From Bacteroidales bacterium UBA5326 (lineage in GTDB: Bacteria; Bacteroidota; Bacteroidia; Bacteroidales; UBA932), in NCBI GenBank assembly GCA_002408205.1, contig DHQY01000014.1:179895-243894 (forward strand): a DNA stretch of 64,000 nt. Direction: 5' to 3'. The position numbers were made by a program, and so were the translations under genes. Below, one piece after another: positions 18,354 to 25,820 of this stretch. The notes beneath the pieces were generated by a model. It searched no databases. It worked only from the letters and a program-made list of their open reading frames with translations, and had not been told where the DNA came from. Numbering within the stretch: the first letter of the stretch is position 1; every line of letters begins with the position of its first letter.

Positions 18354-19048
18354 AATATCGCTGTTTTCTGTTTGACCTTGACAACACACTTTGGGATTTC
18401 GACACAAATGCCAGGGATTGTATTACGACTCTGATCCGCGCCCGCGGGTTGGAGTCGTTTGTTCCCGATGGTTACGAATTCTACCGACGTTACAAAGCCC
18501 ACAACGAGTTACTCTGGCAACAGTACGAGGCCGGTGAAATTACGCAACAGACGTTGCGTACCATTCGCTTTGCCCGGACTTTTCAGGAGTATGGAATTCC
18601 GGGAGCCGAGGCCCTGTCGCCCCTGTTCAGCGAAGAATACCTGGATATGATGCCTACCCGCACGGCCCTCATGCCTCATGCGATGGAGGTATTGGAAGAT
18701 CTTGAAAGAAAAGGGTGCCGCATGGCCCTGTTGACCAACGGATTTAAGCAGGTACAATACAGTAAAATTAAAAGCAGCGGATTGGACCGTTTTTTTAACA
18801 AAAGGATCTTTATTTCAGAAGAAGTGGGATATCATAAACCCAACCCCAGAATGTTCATAGCTGCCCTAACGGCTATAAACGGAAAGAAAGAAGAGACATT
18901 GATGGTCGGCGACAATTTTGTTAACGATATTGAAGGAGCGCAGATCTTTGGTATTGATCAATATTATTATAATCCGCAACATCTGCCCTGCGACGGGGCG
19001 CCTACTTTAACGGGAGACGATCTGAGGGATCTGAAGGCTCTGGTGTGA
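18350..19048 (+). CDS. yjjG: HAD-family pyrimidine 5'-nucleotidase, YjjG type
   Basis: A haloacid-dehalogenase phosphatase of 232 aa. Motif I is DLDNTLWDFD with nucleophile Asp near residue 9; motif II is LLTNGF; Lys and motif IV are in GYHKPNPRMF and MVGDNFVNDIEGAQIFG. YjjG enzymes remove phosphate from non-canonical pyrimidine nucleotides. The ATG overlaps the M64 stop (ATGA), so the two are translationally coupled. The last 47 bp overlap the convergent ftsB-like gene. Confidence 0.9.
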   Translation: MKYRCFLFDLDNTLWDFDTNARDCITTLIRARGLESFVPDGYEFYRRYKAHNELLWQQYEAGEITQQTLRTIRFARTFQEYGIPGAEALSPLFSEEYLDMMPTRTALMPHAMEVLEDLERKGCRMALLTNGFKQVQYSKIKSSGLDRFFNKRIFISEEVGYHKPNPRMFIAALTAINGKKEETLMVGDNFVNDIEGAQIFGIDQYYYNPQHLPCDGAPTLTGDDLRDLKALV

Positions 19049-19340
19049 CTATGAAAACATCTTCATTTTCTTTATGGAAGTAATAATTCTCACGGGCAAA
19101 CTTTTCAAGAGAATCTTTGTTTGATTGTATTTCGCTCAGCTTGCTTTCAGTTTGACGGATTTGTTCTTTATAGTATCTTTGTTGGGATTTGTTTCCGGAA
19201 TAGTCCCTCAATGACCCAACCCAGTCAACCAGGTTATTGTTGTCAAAGAAACAAATCCAGACAATAAAGATCAAACTGACAATAAAATACTTGTTCCTTA
19301 TTACCTTAAAAAATCTGGTAGATTTGAAACGCTGCCACAT
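19002..19340 (-). CDS. FtsB/DivIC-type septum formation protein
   Basis: A small bitopic division protein: a basic N-terminus, one membrane helix (FIVSLIFIVWICFF, about 18-32) and a coiled coil (YYKEQIRQTESKLSEIQSNKDSLEKFAREN) ending in the family's YYFHKENEDVFIV. The start MWQRFKSTRFF gives 112 aa; the frame is open 14 codons further, but that part would overlap the divergent gene and add nothing family-like. Partners would be FtsL and FtsQ. The 3' end overlaps yjjG by 47 bp. Confidence 0.88.
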   Translation of the reverse strand: MWQRFKSTRFFKVIRNKYFIVSLIFIVWICFFDNNNLVDWVGSLRDYSGNKSQQRYYKEQIRQTESKLSEIQSNKDSLEKFARENYYFHKENEDVFIVTPEPSDPSDRLPLK

Positions 19341-19356
19341 ATGAATTGAAATTTCA

Positions 19357-19364
19357 CAAATATA
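19357..19364 (-). promoter_or_regulatory. -7 promoter box of the FtsB/DivIC gene
   Basis: On the minus strand TATATTTG fits TAnnTTTG and lies 16 nt before the ATG at 19340. No TTTG is found at 19-21 bp upstream. The intergenic space to the divergent nucleotidyltransferase is only 36 bp. Confidence 0.4.
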
Positions 19365-19376
19365 AGGTTTTTGTTT

Positions 19377-20300
19377 ATGCAACCTACACTTGTTATTATG
19401 GCCGCCGGCATGGGAAGTCGTTACGGAGGTCTCAAACAGCTCGATACGCTGGGCCCCGGGGGTGAAACCATAATGGATTATTCCATTTACGATGCATTGC
19501 GCTCCGGCTTTGGAAAAATTGTCTTCGTTATCCGTGAATCATTCAGGGATGATTTTATGCGGGTCTGCGCATCACGTTATGGATCCCATTTCGATTTTAC
19601 TTTTGTTGCTCAGGAACTGGAAGATATTCCTGCTCCTTTTTTCCCTCCGGAAGGACGGCAGAAACCCTGGGGCACCGGTCATGCTTTACTGACCACGTCG
19701 AGGGTGGTCAATACACCTTTTGGGATTATCAATGCCGATGACTTTTACGGCAGAAATACCTTTGAAGTTCTGGCGGAATACCTTAATCGCCCCAACCTGC
19801 TCCCGGGATTGTATGCCATGGTGGGCTACAGGCTGGACAACACACTTTCCCCGTCAGGTCCCGTTTCCAGGGGAATTTGTCAGCGCGACGAAAATGAATT
19901 GCTCACCGATGTGGTGGAAAGATACAAAATCCGGGATACAGGTAACGGACGGATTGTATGCGTGGTTCCCGAGGAAGACGGCAAACCAGCTTACGAGATG
20001 GAGCTGAAAGCCGACGATCTGTGCTCAATGAATTGTTGGGGATTCCTGCCCGACGTTTATCCCAAGGCTCATGATCTGGTTGTTGATTTTCTTAAGGAGA
20101 ACGCCGCCCGCCCTGCCTCGGAATACCATCTTCCCACCATGGTAAACCACCTTATTAAATCTAACAAGGGAGCCTGCAAAGTACTAAAAACTAACGCACA
20201 ATGGTTTGGAGTTACCTACAGGGATGACCGGGAAGGAGTAATGGCCCGACTGAAATCATTACACGAACAGGGCCTGTATCCCAGTCCGTTGTTTACATGA
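19377..20300 (+). CDS. Sugar-phosphate nucleotidyltransferase-like protein
   Basis: A 307-aa NTP-transferase (GT-A fold) enzyme that would activate a sugar phosphate with an NTP. The signature is at the N-terminus: VIMAAGMGSRYGGLKQLDTLG, with the nucleotide-binding GMGSRYGGLKQ. IINADDFYG supplies the metal-binding Asp pair. The exact sugar cannot be told. It leads a run with a CPBP protease and a mannose-6-phosphate isomerase, which hints at hexose-phosphate or mannose-nucleotide metabolism. The ATG at 19377 is preferred over a TTG two codons earlier. Confidence 0.85.
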   Translation: MQPTLVIMAAGMGSRYGGLKQLDTLGPGGETIMDYSIYDALRSGFGKIVFVIRESFRDDFMRVCASRYGSHFDFTFVAQELEDIPAPFFPPEGRQKPWGTGHALLTTSRVVNTPFGIINADDFYGRNTFEVLAEYLNRPNLLPGLYAMVGYRLDNTLSPSGPVSRGICQRDENELLTDVVERYKIRDTGNGRIVCVVPEEDGKPAYEMELKADDLCSMNCWGFLPDVYPKAHDLVVDFLKENAARPASEYHLPTMVNHLIKSNKGACKVLKTNAQWFGVTYRDDREGVMARLKSLHEQGLYPSPLFT

Positions 20301-20312
20301 AATAAATAAAAT

Positions 20313-21188
20313 ATGAAAAAATATTTAGACTATTACCGGCCCGGATTGGGTGAATCTTGGCTGATCATGTTGGCCATTCTGCTTCTTGGAGGCTTTATAT
20401 TATCCAGTGCTGTTGTATTTGTCGTAAATCTGATTGCGCCCGGAAGTATTTCGGCAACAGGCACGGGATGGAGCACGGCTATCTTGTATCCTATTCCGTT
20501 TATATTAGTCTTTTTATTCGTATTCCTCCGGGCCAGAAATGCTTACCAGACAGCACTTGTCTCGGGCAGATCACCTTTTCCTAAGCCTTCATCCAGCCTG
20601 GGTAAGGTTCCTTTCCTTGTTTTTGCCGTTCTGATACCCGTTTTGGTCGTCACTCTTTCCATTATTATGGACCCTCTTACTTCCTGGATGAAAATGCCCG
20701 ATTTCATAAAGGATCTGTTCGAGAAAATGACTGAAAACAACTTCCCTACATTTCTTGCCGTAGTCATTGCCGCGCCGCTGCTGGAAGAATGGCTGGTCAG
20801 GAAAATCGCATTGGGGGGCATGCTTCAGCATATGGCTCCCTGGAAGGCCATTATGTGGTCGGCTCTTATGTTTGGGGTCATACACGGCAATCCGTGGCAA
20901 GCCATACCGGCGTTTCTAATGGGGTGCCTTTTCGGCTGGGTTTATTACAGGACGCGCTCTTACTGGGCCTGTGTGTCACTGCATGCCATCAATAACGGTA
21001 TTTCTTTTTTGCTGGCCTATCTGTTTCCCGATCTTCCGGCAGATATGTCCATCAGGGCATTCCTTGGAGATCAACCCTATTTCATAAGCTTAGGTATTTC
21101 CTTAGTGTTGTTTTTTGCCGTCATCTATTATCTGCACAAAAAATTGACTTATATCCCGGTTAAAGAAACAACCTATGAGCGAACATAA
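20313..21188 (+). CDS. CPBP-family intramembrane glutamic protease
   Basis: A 291-aa membrane protein with about seven to eight helices. Conserved motifs of the CAAX-prenyl-protease/Abi family are present: Glu158-Glu159 (APLLEEWLVRK), His191 (GVIHGNPWQ) and His224/Asn227 (LHAINN). Bacterial members have been linked to bacteriocin immunity, protein maturation or membrane quality control; the role here is unknown. It lies 12 bp after the nucleotidyltransferase, and its end overlaps manA by 14 bp. Confidence 0.9.
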   Translation: MKKYLDYYRPGLGESWLIMLAILLLGGFILSSAVVFVVNLIAPGSISATGTGWSTAILYPIPFILVFLFVFLRARNAYQTALVSGRSPFPKPSSSLGKVPFLVFAVLIPVLVVTLSIIMDPLTSWMKMPDFIKDLFEKMTENNFPTFLAVVIAAPLLEEWLVRKIALGGMLQHMAPWKAIMWSALMFGVIHGNPWQAIPAFLMGCLFGWVYYRTRSYWACVSLHAINNGISFLLAYLFPDLPADMSIRAFLGDQPYFISLGISLVLFFAVIYYLHKKLTYIPVKETTYERT

Positions 21189-22086
21189 ATTATATCCGCT
21201 CCTTTTTAAACCCATTATAAAAAAAATGGTCTGGGGTTCTGAGTTATGGGCCCTCAGCGGACTGAACCGCGATACCTCGGTTGTGGAGAACGGGTTCCTT
21301 ACCGGCAACGACATTAACGAACTGATGGAGGTATACCTGATGGACCTCGTTGGGATGAAAACCTTTTCCACCTCGGGAGTAGAATTTCCTTTAATTGTCA
21401 AATATCTGACAGTCAACGAATTTCTTTCTGTTCAGGTACACCCCGACGATGAGCAGGCCAAAAGTCTGCACAATGCATACGGTAAGACCGAAGTATGGTA
21501 CATCACAAATGCAGGTCCCGATGCCCGGCTTTTTCTGGGATTTAATAAAGACATATCTCCCGAAGAATTTCTGGAAAGATGCGAGAACCAGACGCTCCCC
21601 GATGTTATGAACTGTATTGTTCCCCAAAAGGGATCGTGCTATTTCATTCCTGCGGGATTGATCCATGCCTGCGGAGGAGGACTGTCCATTACCGAAATTC
21701 AGGAAGTTTCCGATATTACATATCGCATATATGACTGGGGCCGCGAACACGATCCTGCCACAGCACGCGAAATGCACCTGGACCTGGCAATGGATTGTAT
21801 TGATTTTAACCAATACGATCCCACTCCTGTTACGGAAGGGACACTGGCTTCCTGTCCCTATTTTACAGTCAAACTGGTTACCGTTGAAAAATCGCTGGAA
21901 TGTGAGGGCATTACAAGAGACGGGTTTGTGGTGTATACTGCATTGGATGACCCATTTTCAATTATTTTCAGTGGAGTCACTTATCGGGTAGAGCCCCAGC
22001 GGTGCATTATGATCCCCGAGGCAGTGGATGAATGGGTGATTGTTCCCGGTAATAAAGCAACGACGCTGCTGGAGGTAACTATCTAG
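21175..22086 (+). CDS. manA: Mannose-6-phosphate isomerase, class I
   Basis: A zinc enzyme interconverting mannose-6-phosphate and fructose-6-phosphate. The 303-aa cupin protein shows the N-terminal PIIKKMVWGSELWAL, the metal-site stretch LSVQVHPDDEQA, GKTEVWYI, FIPAGLIHACGGGLSITEIQEVSDITYRIYDWGR and a short C-terminal cupin. This is the short bacterial form. It gives a route from mannose to glycolysis or supplies mannose-6-phosphate for activation. Its last 4 bp overlap the convergent S4 gene. Confidence 0.95.
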   Translation: MSEHKLYPLLFKPIIKKMVWGSELWALSGLNRDTSVVENGFLTGNDINELMEVYLMDLVGMKTFSTSGVEFPLIVKYLTVNEFLSVQVHPDDEQAKSLHNAYGKTEVWYITNAGPDARLFLGFNKDISPEEFLERCENQTLPDVMNCIVPQKGSCYFIPAGLIHACGGGLSITEIQEVSDITYRIYDWGREHDPATAREMHLDLAMDCIDFNQYDPTPVTEGTLASCPYFTVKLVTVEKSLECEGITRDGFVVYTALDDPFSIIFSGVTYRVEPQRCIMIPEAVDEWVIVPGNKATTLLEVTI

Positions 22087-22448
22087 TGATCAATAAGATC
22101 GTCAAGCTGACGTCTTTCTTTTTTGGTGGGACGGCCTGTTCCCTTTTTTCTGTATATGGTAATGGTCTCTCTGGGCTGTTCTAATTTGGCATATTCTTCC
22201 GCGGGTGTCAGATCCTCGGCATACAGAGGTACGTTTTTGGCCGGCTGTCGGTTTTCTGCCTTTTGAATTACACGATAGGTATAGAAAATCGGTCCTTTCC
22301 TCACAGTAATAACATCACCTTCCCGGAGCTCCCTTGAGGGCTTAATTTCCTGTTCATTAACCTTAACCCTGGAGCTCCTGCAGGCTTCGGTAGCTTCGGA
22401 TCGCGTCTTAAATACACGAATGGCCCAAAGGTATTTATCAAGTCTCAT
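22083..22448 (-). CDS. S4-domain RNA-binding protein, Hsp15 type
   Basis: A 121-aa protein with an N-terminal S4 domain (MRLDKYLWAIRVFKTRSEATEACRSS... to about 65) and a basic C-terminal tail (RKKGTGRPTKKERRQLDDL), the layout of Hsp15/HslR. Hsp15 binds stalled 50S subunits carrying nascent chains and helps recycle them. It is the last gene of the rplY-pth run, 4 bp after pth, which fits a ribosome-rescue theme: pth releases peptidyl-tRNA. Confidence 0.88.
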   Translation of the reverse strand: MRLDKYLWAIRVFKTRSEATEACRSSRVKVNEQEIKPSRELREGDVITVRKGPIFYTYRVIQKAENRQPAKNVPLYAEDLTPAEEYAKLEQPRETITIYRKKGTGRPTKKERRQLDDLIDH

Positions 22449-22452
22449 GATC

Positions 22453-23034
22453 TCAATCCTCAGAAGATTGGGTATTTACAGTATTCATAGCCCTGGTCAC
22501 GCCCTCGCAGACAAAAAGATTTACTGCCGAGGCCGCGTTATCTAAGATAAAAGGCATTTCTTTTACCTGTTCATTAGTCCAGGTACCAAGTACATAATCT
22601 ACCTGACCGCCTTTCGGAAAATTATCCCCCACACCAATCCTCAGCCGGGCGTAAGCATTCGTTCCCAGAACGGCCGAAATATTTTTAAGTCCATTATGTC
22701 CGCCGTCACTGCCCTGTGCCCGCATACGCAGTTTACCAAAAGGAAGGGCCACATCGTCCAGCACAATCAATACATTCTCGATGGGGATCCGCTCCTCCTG
22801 CATCCAGTAATTAACAGCTTTGCCGCTCAGATTAACGTACGTGGACGGCTTAAGCAGCCAGACCTTCTTTCCCCTGATTTTTAACTGGGCTAACGATCCG
22901 TAACGCAAAACGGAAAAAGAAGTGTTGGATGCCACAGCGAGGGCATCCAACACAGAGAATCCGATATTGTGGCGGGTGTTGGCGTATTCAGCGCCAATGT
23001 TACCTAATCCGACAATGAGATATGACACAGACAC
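22453..23034 (-). CDS. pth: Peptidyl-tRNA hydrolase, GTG start
   Basis: Cleaves peptidyl-tRNA released from stalled ribosomes. Seen: YLIVGLGNIGAEYANTRHNIGF with the catalytic His in TRHN, the LLKPSTYVNLSGKAV block, the VLDDVALPFGKLRMRAQGSDGGHNGLKNI block and RLRIGVG. No ATG fits: the family N-terminus begins one or two residues before SYLIVGLGN, where there are GTG codons at 23034 and 23028. I chose 23034 (193 aa). An ATG at 23079 would add 15 residues overlapping rplY. Confidence 0.94.
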   Translation of the reverse strand: MSVSYLIVGLGNIGAEYANTRHNIGFSVLDALAVASNTSFSVLRYGSLAQLKIRGKKVWLLKPSTYVNLSGKAVNYWMQEERIPIENVLIVLDDVALPFGKLRMRAQGSDGGHNGLKNISAVLGTNAYARLRIGVGDNFPKGGQVDYVLGTWTNEQVKEMPFILDNAASAVNLFVCEGVTRAMNTVNTQSSED

Positions 23035-23041
23035 ATAATTA

Positions 23042-23620
23042 TTACTCAGTGGGTTGAGCAGCAGCGGCAGTGGCGGCACGGGTCATTTTGACCATGCAGA
23101 TAATGGTCGCTTTGGGGGAGATGATCTGGATATCTTTGTACTTCAGATCGCCGGCCACAATCGATTTGCCCAGGGGCAGGTTAGTAATATCTATATCGAG
23201 GGTATCGGGCAGGTGTTCCAGGGTACCTTTAACTAAAAGCTTACGGGTGATAACCTGAAGCTTACCTCCCTGGCGTACACCTTCTGAGGTTCCGGTGATC
23301 ACAACGGGAATATGTATGGTCACGGGCTCACCCGGCTTAACGGCGAGAAAATCAAGATGCAATATTTTGTCGGTTACAGGATGGAACTGGGCTTCGTGAA
23401 GCACACAGAGTTGTTTTGTTCCTTCTATATTCAAGGCGACAATGTATGAACCAGGCGTATAGATAAGATTTTTCAGGTCTTTCTCAATTACCGTAAAATG
23501 TTCATTTTCTTTTTTGTTCCCGTAAATAACACAGGGAACCAGTCCGTCTTTGCGCAGTTGTTTGACAGCGGCTTTAGTAAAGGAAGCGCGTCTTTGTGCA
23601 TCGATCTCAAATTGTTTCAT
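23042..23620 (-). CDS. rplY: Ribosomal protein bL25 (Ctc type)
   Basis: Binds 5S rRNA in the 50S subunit. The 192-aa form has an N-terminal L25 domain (RRASFTKAAVKQLRKDGLVPCVIYG...) and the C-terminal TL5/Ctc beta domain with VPVVITGTSEGVRQGGKL and LPDTLDIDITNLPLGKSI, ending in an Ala-rich tail. It leads the rplY-pth-S4 operon, with a well-formed promoter 87 bp upstream and a leader of about 80 nt. Confidence 0.96.
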   Translation of the reverse strand: MKQFEIDAQRRASFTKAAVKQLRKDGLVPCVIYGNKKENEHFTVIEKDLKNLIYTPGSYIVALNIEGTKQLCVLHEAQFHPVTDKILHLDFLAVKPGEPVTIHIPVVITGTSEGVRQGGKLQVITRKLLVKGTLEHLPDTLDIDITNLPLGKSIVAGDLKYKDIQIISPKATIICMVKMTRAATAAAAQPTE

Positions 23621-23678
23621 AATTGTAAATTTAGTGATTAGTGTTACTCAATCCGTGACCCTGCACGAATCCCATGGC

Positions 23679-23692
23679 ACCTTACTAAAGGT
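23679..23692 (-). promoter_or_regulatory. Small hairpin in the rplY leader
   Basis: In the predicted 80-nt leader of rplY, ACCTT and AAGGT form a 5-bp stem with a 4-nt loop. It is close to the promoter end of the leader. Several ribosomal protein genes are controlled by leader structures that bind the protein product, but I see no known bL25 element here, so this is only a structural note. Confidence 0.25.
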
Positions 23693-23706
23693 CCTCTAAG
23701 GGCGGG

Positions 23707-23737
23707 CAAAAGTAGTTAAAAACTTGAAGTTTGCAAA
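23707..23737 (-). promoter_or_regulatory. Promoter of rplY-pth-S4 operon
   Basis: On the minus strand TTTG (23737-23734), a 19-bp spacer and TACTTTTG (23714-23707) match the Bacteroidota housekeeping promoter exactly. It lies 1 bp beyond the stop of the clostripain-type gene upstream, so rplY expression is independent of that gene. Confidence 0.75.
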
Positions 23738-23738
23738 A

Positions 23739-24938
23739 TTATTCCGATACCCATCCCCCAATAGTCATGTTCCATGAAGTATTCCTAAAACCGCTCTGGA
23801 TCCTTGGAAGTCGTTCAGTGGGCAGGTAAGCAGCCAGTCCTGAAAAATGATTAATAGGTATGGTTATGAAATACTCGGTTGACTTCTTGTATACTACTAC
23901 ATTGTTAAGAACCTCACAGAAAGCATTGTATCGTGTATCGTCCCCCAGCACCCTGGCCATCCTTTCAATATCAAAAAAAACATGTTCCCTTAACCTGTCA
24001 TAAGTCTGTAATGATTCTCTGTCTACGGTTTCCGGGTCAGCAGATGTATGGGCAACAAGCTCGCCAAAAGCCATTGCAAGCGGAGTCAGAAATTGTGTAC
24101 TTACCAGAGAGATGGTGGCCGACTTGTTATACCCGGCCATAGCATTGTATTTATTATAATAAGCGTCGCAGAGAACAATCAGGTTCTCGCGGCCTTTGTA
24201 GGGCATCATCACCGAAAGCAGTTTGTCGTAAGGAAACCCCGTATCTATAATTTCCGCCGGAGATCCCACAAAATAATCACATGCGTCCTTTAACTCATAA
24301 TATGTCTGAACGTCTGCCATCAGGCAGGCATCAAAACAAATATAATCGTGATGATACGCTTTGAGCGCATAAGAAAGATCGGCTATTTCCATCTGAGATT
24401 CGCCATCCTGGCCAAAGGTTTTGACCCCCGGATAGGCGCTGTCGTGAATATTGTATCTAAAAGCTCCCGAAGGTGAAAATGACTGTAACGCAATAGCCGG
24501 CGTAGCTGATTCGCCGTAAAGGCCTTTGGGCAGCCAGCCGGTACCGTGAGACCACAAAATAAGCCCGTAGCTTTGGGCAGGGCATTCCTGGCGGGCCGTT
24601 GTAATAACAGAGGTCAGCATAGAAACCTCACCGGAATTTACGGTCCCGTACCTTTGAATAGTGTCAAGAATAACTTGTGAGTTAACTTTCCTTGGACGAA
24701 TAAGAAATGCCCCTGTATTCCTGCGGTCAATGAATACCAGAAGGGCATGATCTTCGGGGACATCGGCATGGGCAATAATTTCATTCATGTTTTCCAGGGC
24801 AAGATCAGATAAACTGTTATCGGCTGCCATGTAAATAAGAAGATTGTGTACATAACCGTCTTCCGGCATGATACACCGGCCGCAACCTTTTAAGAATAAG
24901 AGAACAAACAGGAAACAAAAAAGTTTAAGCCTTTTCAT
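23739..24938 (-). CDS. Clostripain-family (C11) cysteine peptidase lipoprotein
   Basis: A 399-aa cell-envelope cysteine peptidase. The start MKRLKLFCFLFVLLFLKGC gives a lipoprotein signal peptide with acylated Cys19; the frame is open 73 codons upstream but that part is not protein-like and overlaps the divergent gene. The catalytic pair is His131 (LILWSHGTGW) and Cys205 (YICFDACLMADV), as in clostripain and related caspase-like enzymes. C11 peptidases cleave after Arg or Lys. A TATCTTTG box ends 4 nt before the ATG. No neighbour suggests a substrate. Confidence 0.9.
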   Translation of the reverse strand: MKRLKLFCFLFVLLFLKGCGRCIMPEDGYVHNLLIYMAADNSLSDLALENMNEIIAHADVPEDHALLVFIDRRNTGAFLIRPRKVNSQVILDTIQRYGTVNSGEVSMLTSVITTARQECPAQSYGLILWSHGTGWLPKGLYGESATPAIALQSFSPSGAFRYNIHDSAYPGVKTFGQDGESQMEIADLSYALKAYHHDYICFDACLMADVQTYYELKDACDYFVGSPAEIIDTGFPYDKLLSVMMPYKGRENLIVLCDAYYNKYNAMAGYNKSATISLVSTQFLTPLAMAFGELVAHTSADPETVDRESLQTYDRLREHVFFDIERMARVLGDDTRYNAFCEVLNNVVVYKKSTEYFITIPINHFSGLAAYLPTERLPRIQSGFRNTSWNMTIGGWVSE

Positions 24939-24942
24939 GAGG

Positions 24943-24969
24943 CAAAGATAATCCTTTTTTCTATCTTTG
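24943..24969. promoter_or_regulatory. Interlocked divergent -7 boxes (C11 peptidase / YtxH)
   Basis: CAAAGATA (24943-24950) and TATCTTTG (24962-24969) are perfect inverted copies 11 bp apart. Each is a TAnnTTTG box, one facing left to the peptidase gene and one facing right to ytxH. Polymerase bound at one would cover the other. Neither has a TTTG at the standard -33 spacing. The inverted repeat could also be a regulator site. Confidence 0.5.
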
Positions 24970-25002
24970 TAAGAGGAACAAATACCGCAATAATAATTCA
25001 TT

Positions 25003-25197
25003 ATGAAAAGTTCACACTTTGTAGCTATGCTGGGCGGCGCCATAATAGGTGCTACCATTGCGCTCTTGTTTGCGCCTGCCAAAGGCAGCGAAACCAGGGA
25101 AAAGATCCGTGAAACCTTTGACAAAGGCATGGGAGAGATCAAGAAGGAGTATGACAAACGTTTCCCAAAGAACCGGGAAGAAGGTCCTGAAGAATAA
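25003..25197 (+). CDS. YtxH-domain small protein
   Basis: A 64-aa protein with one N-terminal membrane helix (VAMLGGAIIGATIALLFAPAKGSETREKIRE), the YtxH signature including the APxxG turn, and a charged amphipathic tail. YtxH proteins are linked to general stress in other bacteria. It starts a four-gene run with a holin-like membrane protein, another small membrane protein and DPP III. Confidence 0.85.
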   Translation: MKSSHFVAMLGGAIIGATIALLFAPAKGSETREKIRETFDKGMGEIKKEYDKRFPKNREEGPEE

Positions 25198-25208
25198 AGG
25201 CCACGATA

Positions 25209-25553
25209 ATGGATCTGAAAGAATCGGTCAGGGAATACCTTGGCCTTAAGACAGACGCATTCAAGCTGGGATTGATCGAGAATCTTACGATGGTCATTAA
25301 TCAGCTCCTTGTAACTATTGTGCTTATTCTTACCCTGATGACCGCCCTGATTTTTATGGCTGCCGGGGTAAACAAATGGCTTGGACTGGTTCTGGACAAC
25401 CAGGTGATGGCATCGTTTATCACAGGTGGTTTCTTTCTGCTAATCTTCCTTGTGCTTTTTCTATACAGAAAGAAACTGTTTGTCAATGGTTTCGTACGAC
25501 TTTTCTCCAAACTTTTTTTTGAAGAAAAAGACCCTAATGCCAGGGAGGAATAA
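25209..25553 (+). CDS. Small membrane protein, holin-like family (YqjE/holin-X type)
   Basis: A 114-aa protein with two membrane helices (about 28-55 and 70-95) and charged ends. It resembles the Phage_holin_3_6 family found in chromosomal stress clusters beside YtxH-like genes. The 'holin' label is a family name; nothing else here is phage-like. It lies 11 bp after ytxH and 3 bp before the next gene. Confidence 0.8.
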   Translation: MDLKESVREYLGLKTDAFKLGLIENLTMVINQLLVTIVLILTLMTALIFMAAGVNKWLGLVLDNQVMASFITGGFFLLIFLVLFLYRKKLFVNGFVRLFSKLFFEEKDPNAREE

Positions 25554-25556
25554 TCT

Positions 25557-25814
25557 ATGAGCAGCAGAAGGGCTATATATTCAAAAATAAGCACTATAGA
25601 ACAGTTAAGAGCCGAGCGCAATTCGCTTTCGTGGCACATAAAAGGGATTGAAAAGCGCATGAAAGATTCTATCTGCGGAGGAGGTTCTCTTATCTCTTTT
25701 CCAAAAGATGGCAACGTATCCCGCTTGCTTCCAGTAATCATTCCCACGGCTATTATCGCTTTTTCTCTTGTACGTCAAATAAACAGATTCGTACGAAAAA
25801 TCCGTAACCATTAG
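25557..25814 (+). CDS. Small membrane protein, unknown function
   Basis: An 85-aa protein with a charged N-terminal half (RAIYSKISTIEQLRAERNSLSWHIKGIEKRMKDS, probably helical) and one C-terminal hydrophobic stretch (LLPVIIPTAIIAFSLVRQI). It lies 3 bp after the holin-like gene and 6 bp before DPP III. The arrangement matches the third member of YtxH-holin-type triplets in Bacteroidota, but I do not recognise a named family. Confidence 0.7.
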   Translation: MSSRRAIYSKISTIEQLRAERNSLSWHIKGIEKRMKDSICGGGSLISFPKDGNVSRLLPVIIPTAIIAFSLVRQINRFVRKIRNH

Positions 25815-25820
25815 TTTAAT

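Noticed and set aside
25209..25553. Prophage marker from the holin-like protein
   Set aside because: No other phage genes are nearby; this family occurs in chromosomal YtxH clusters.
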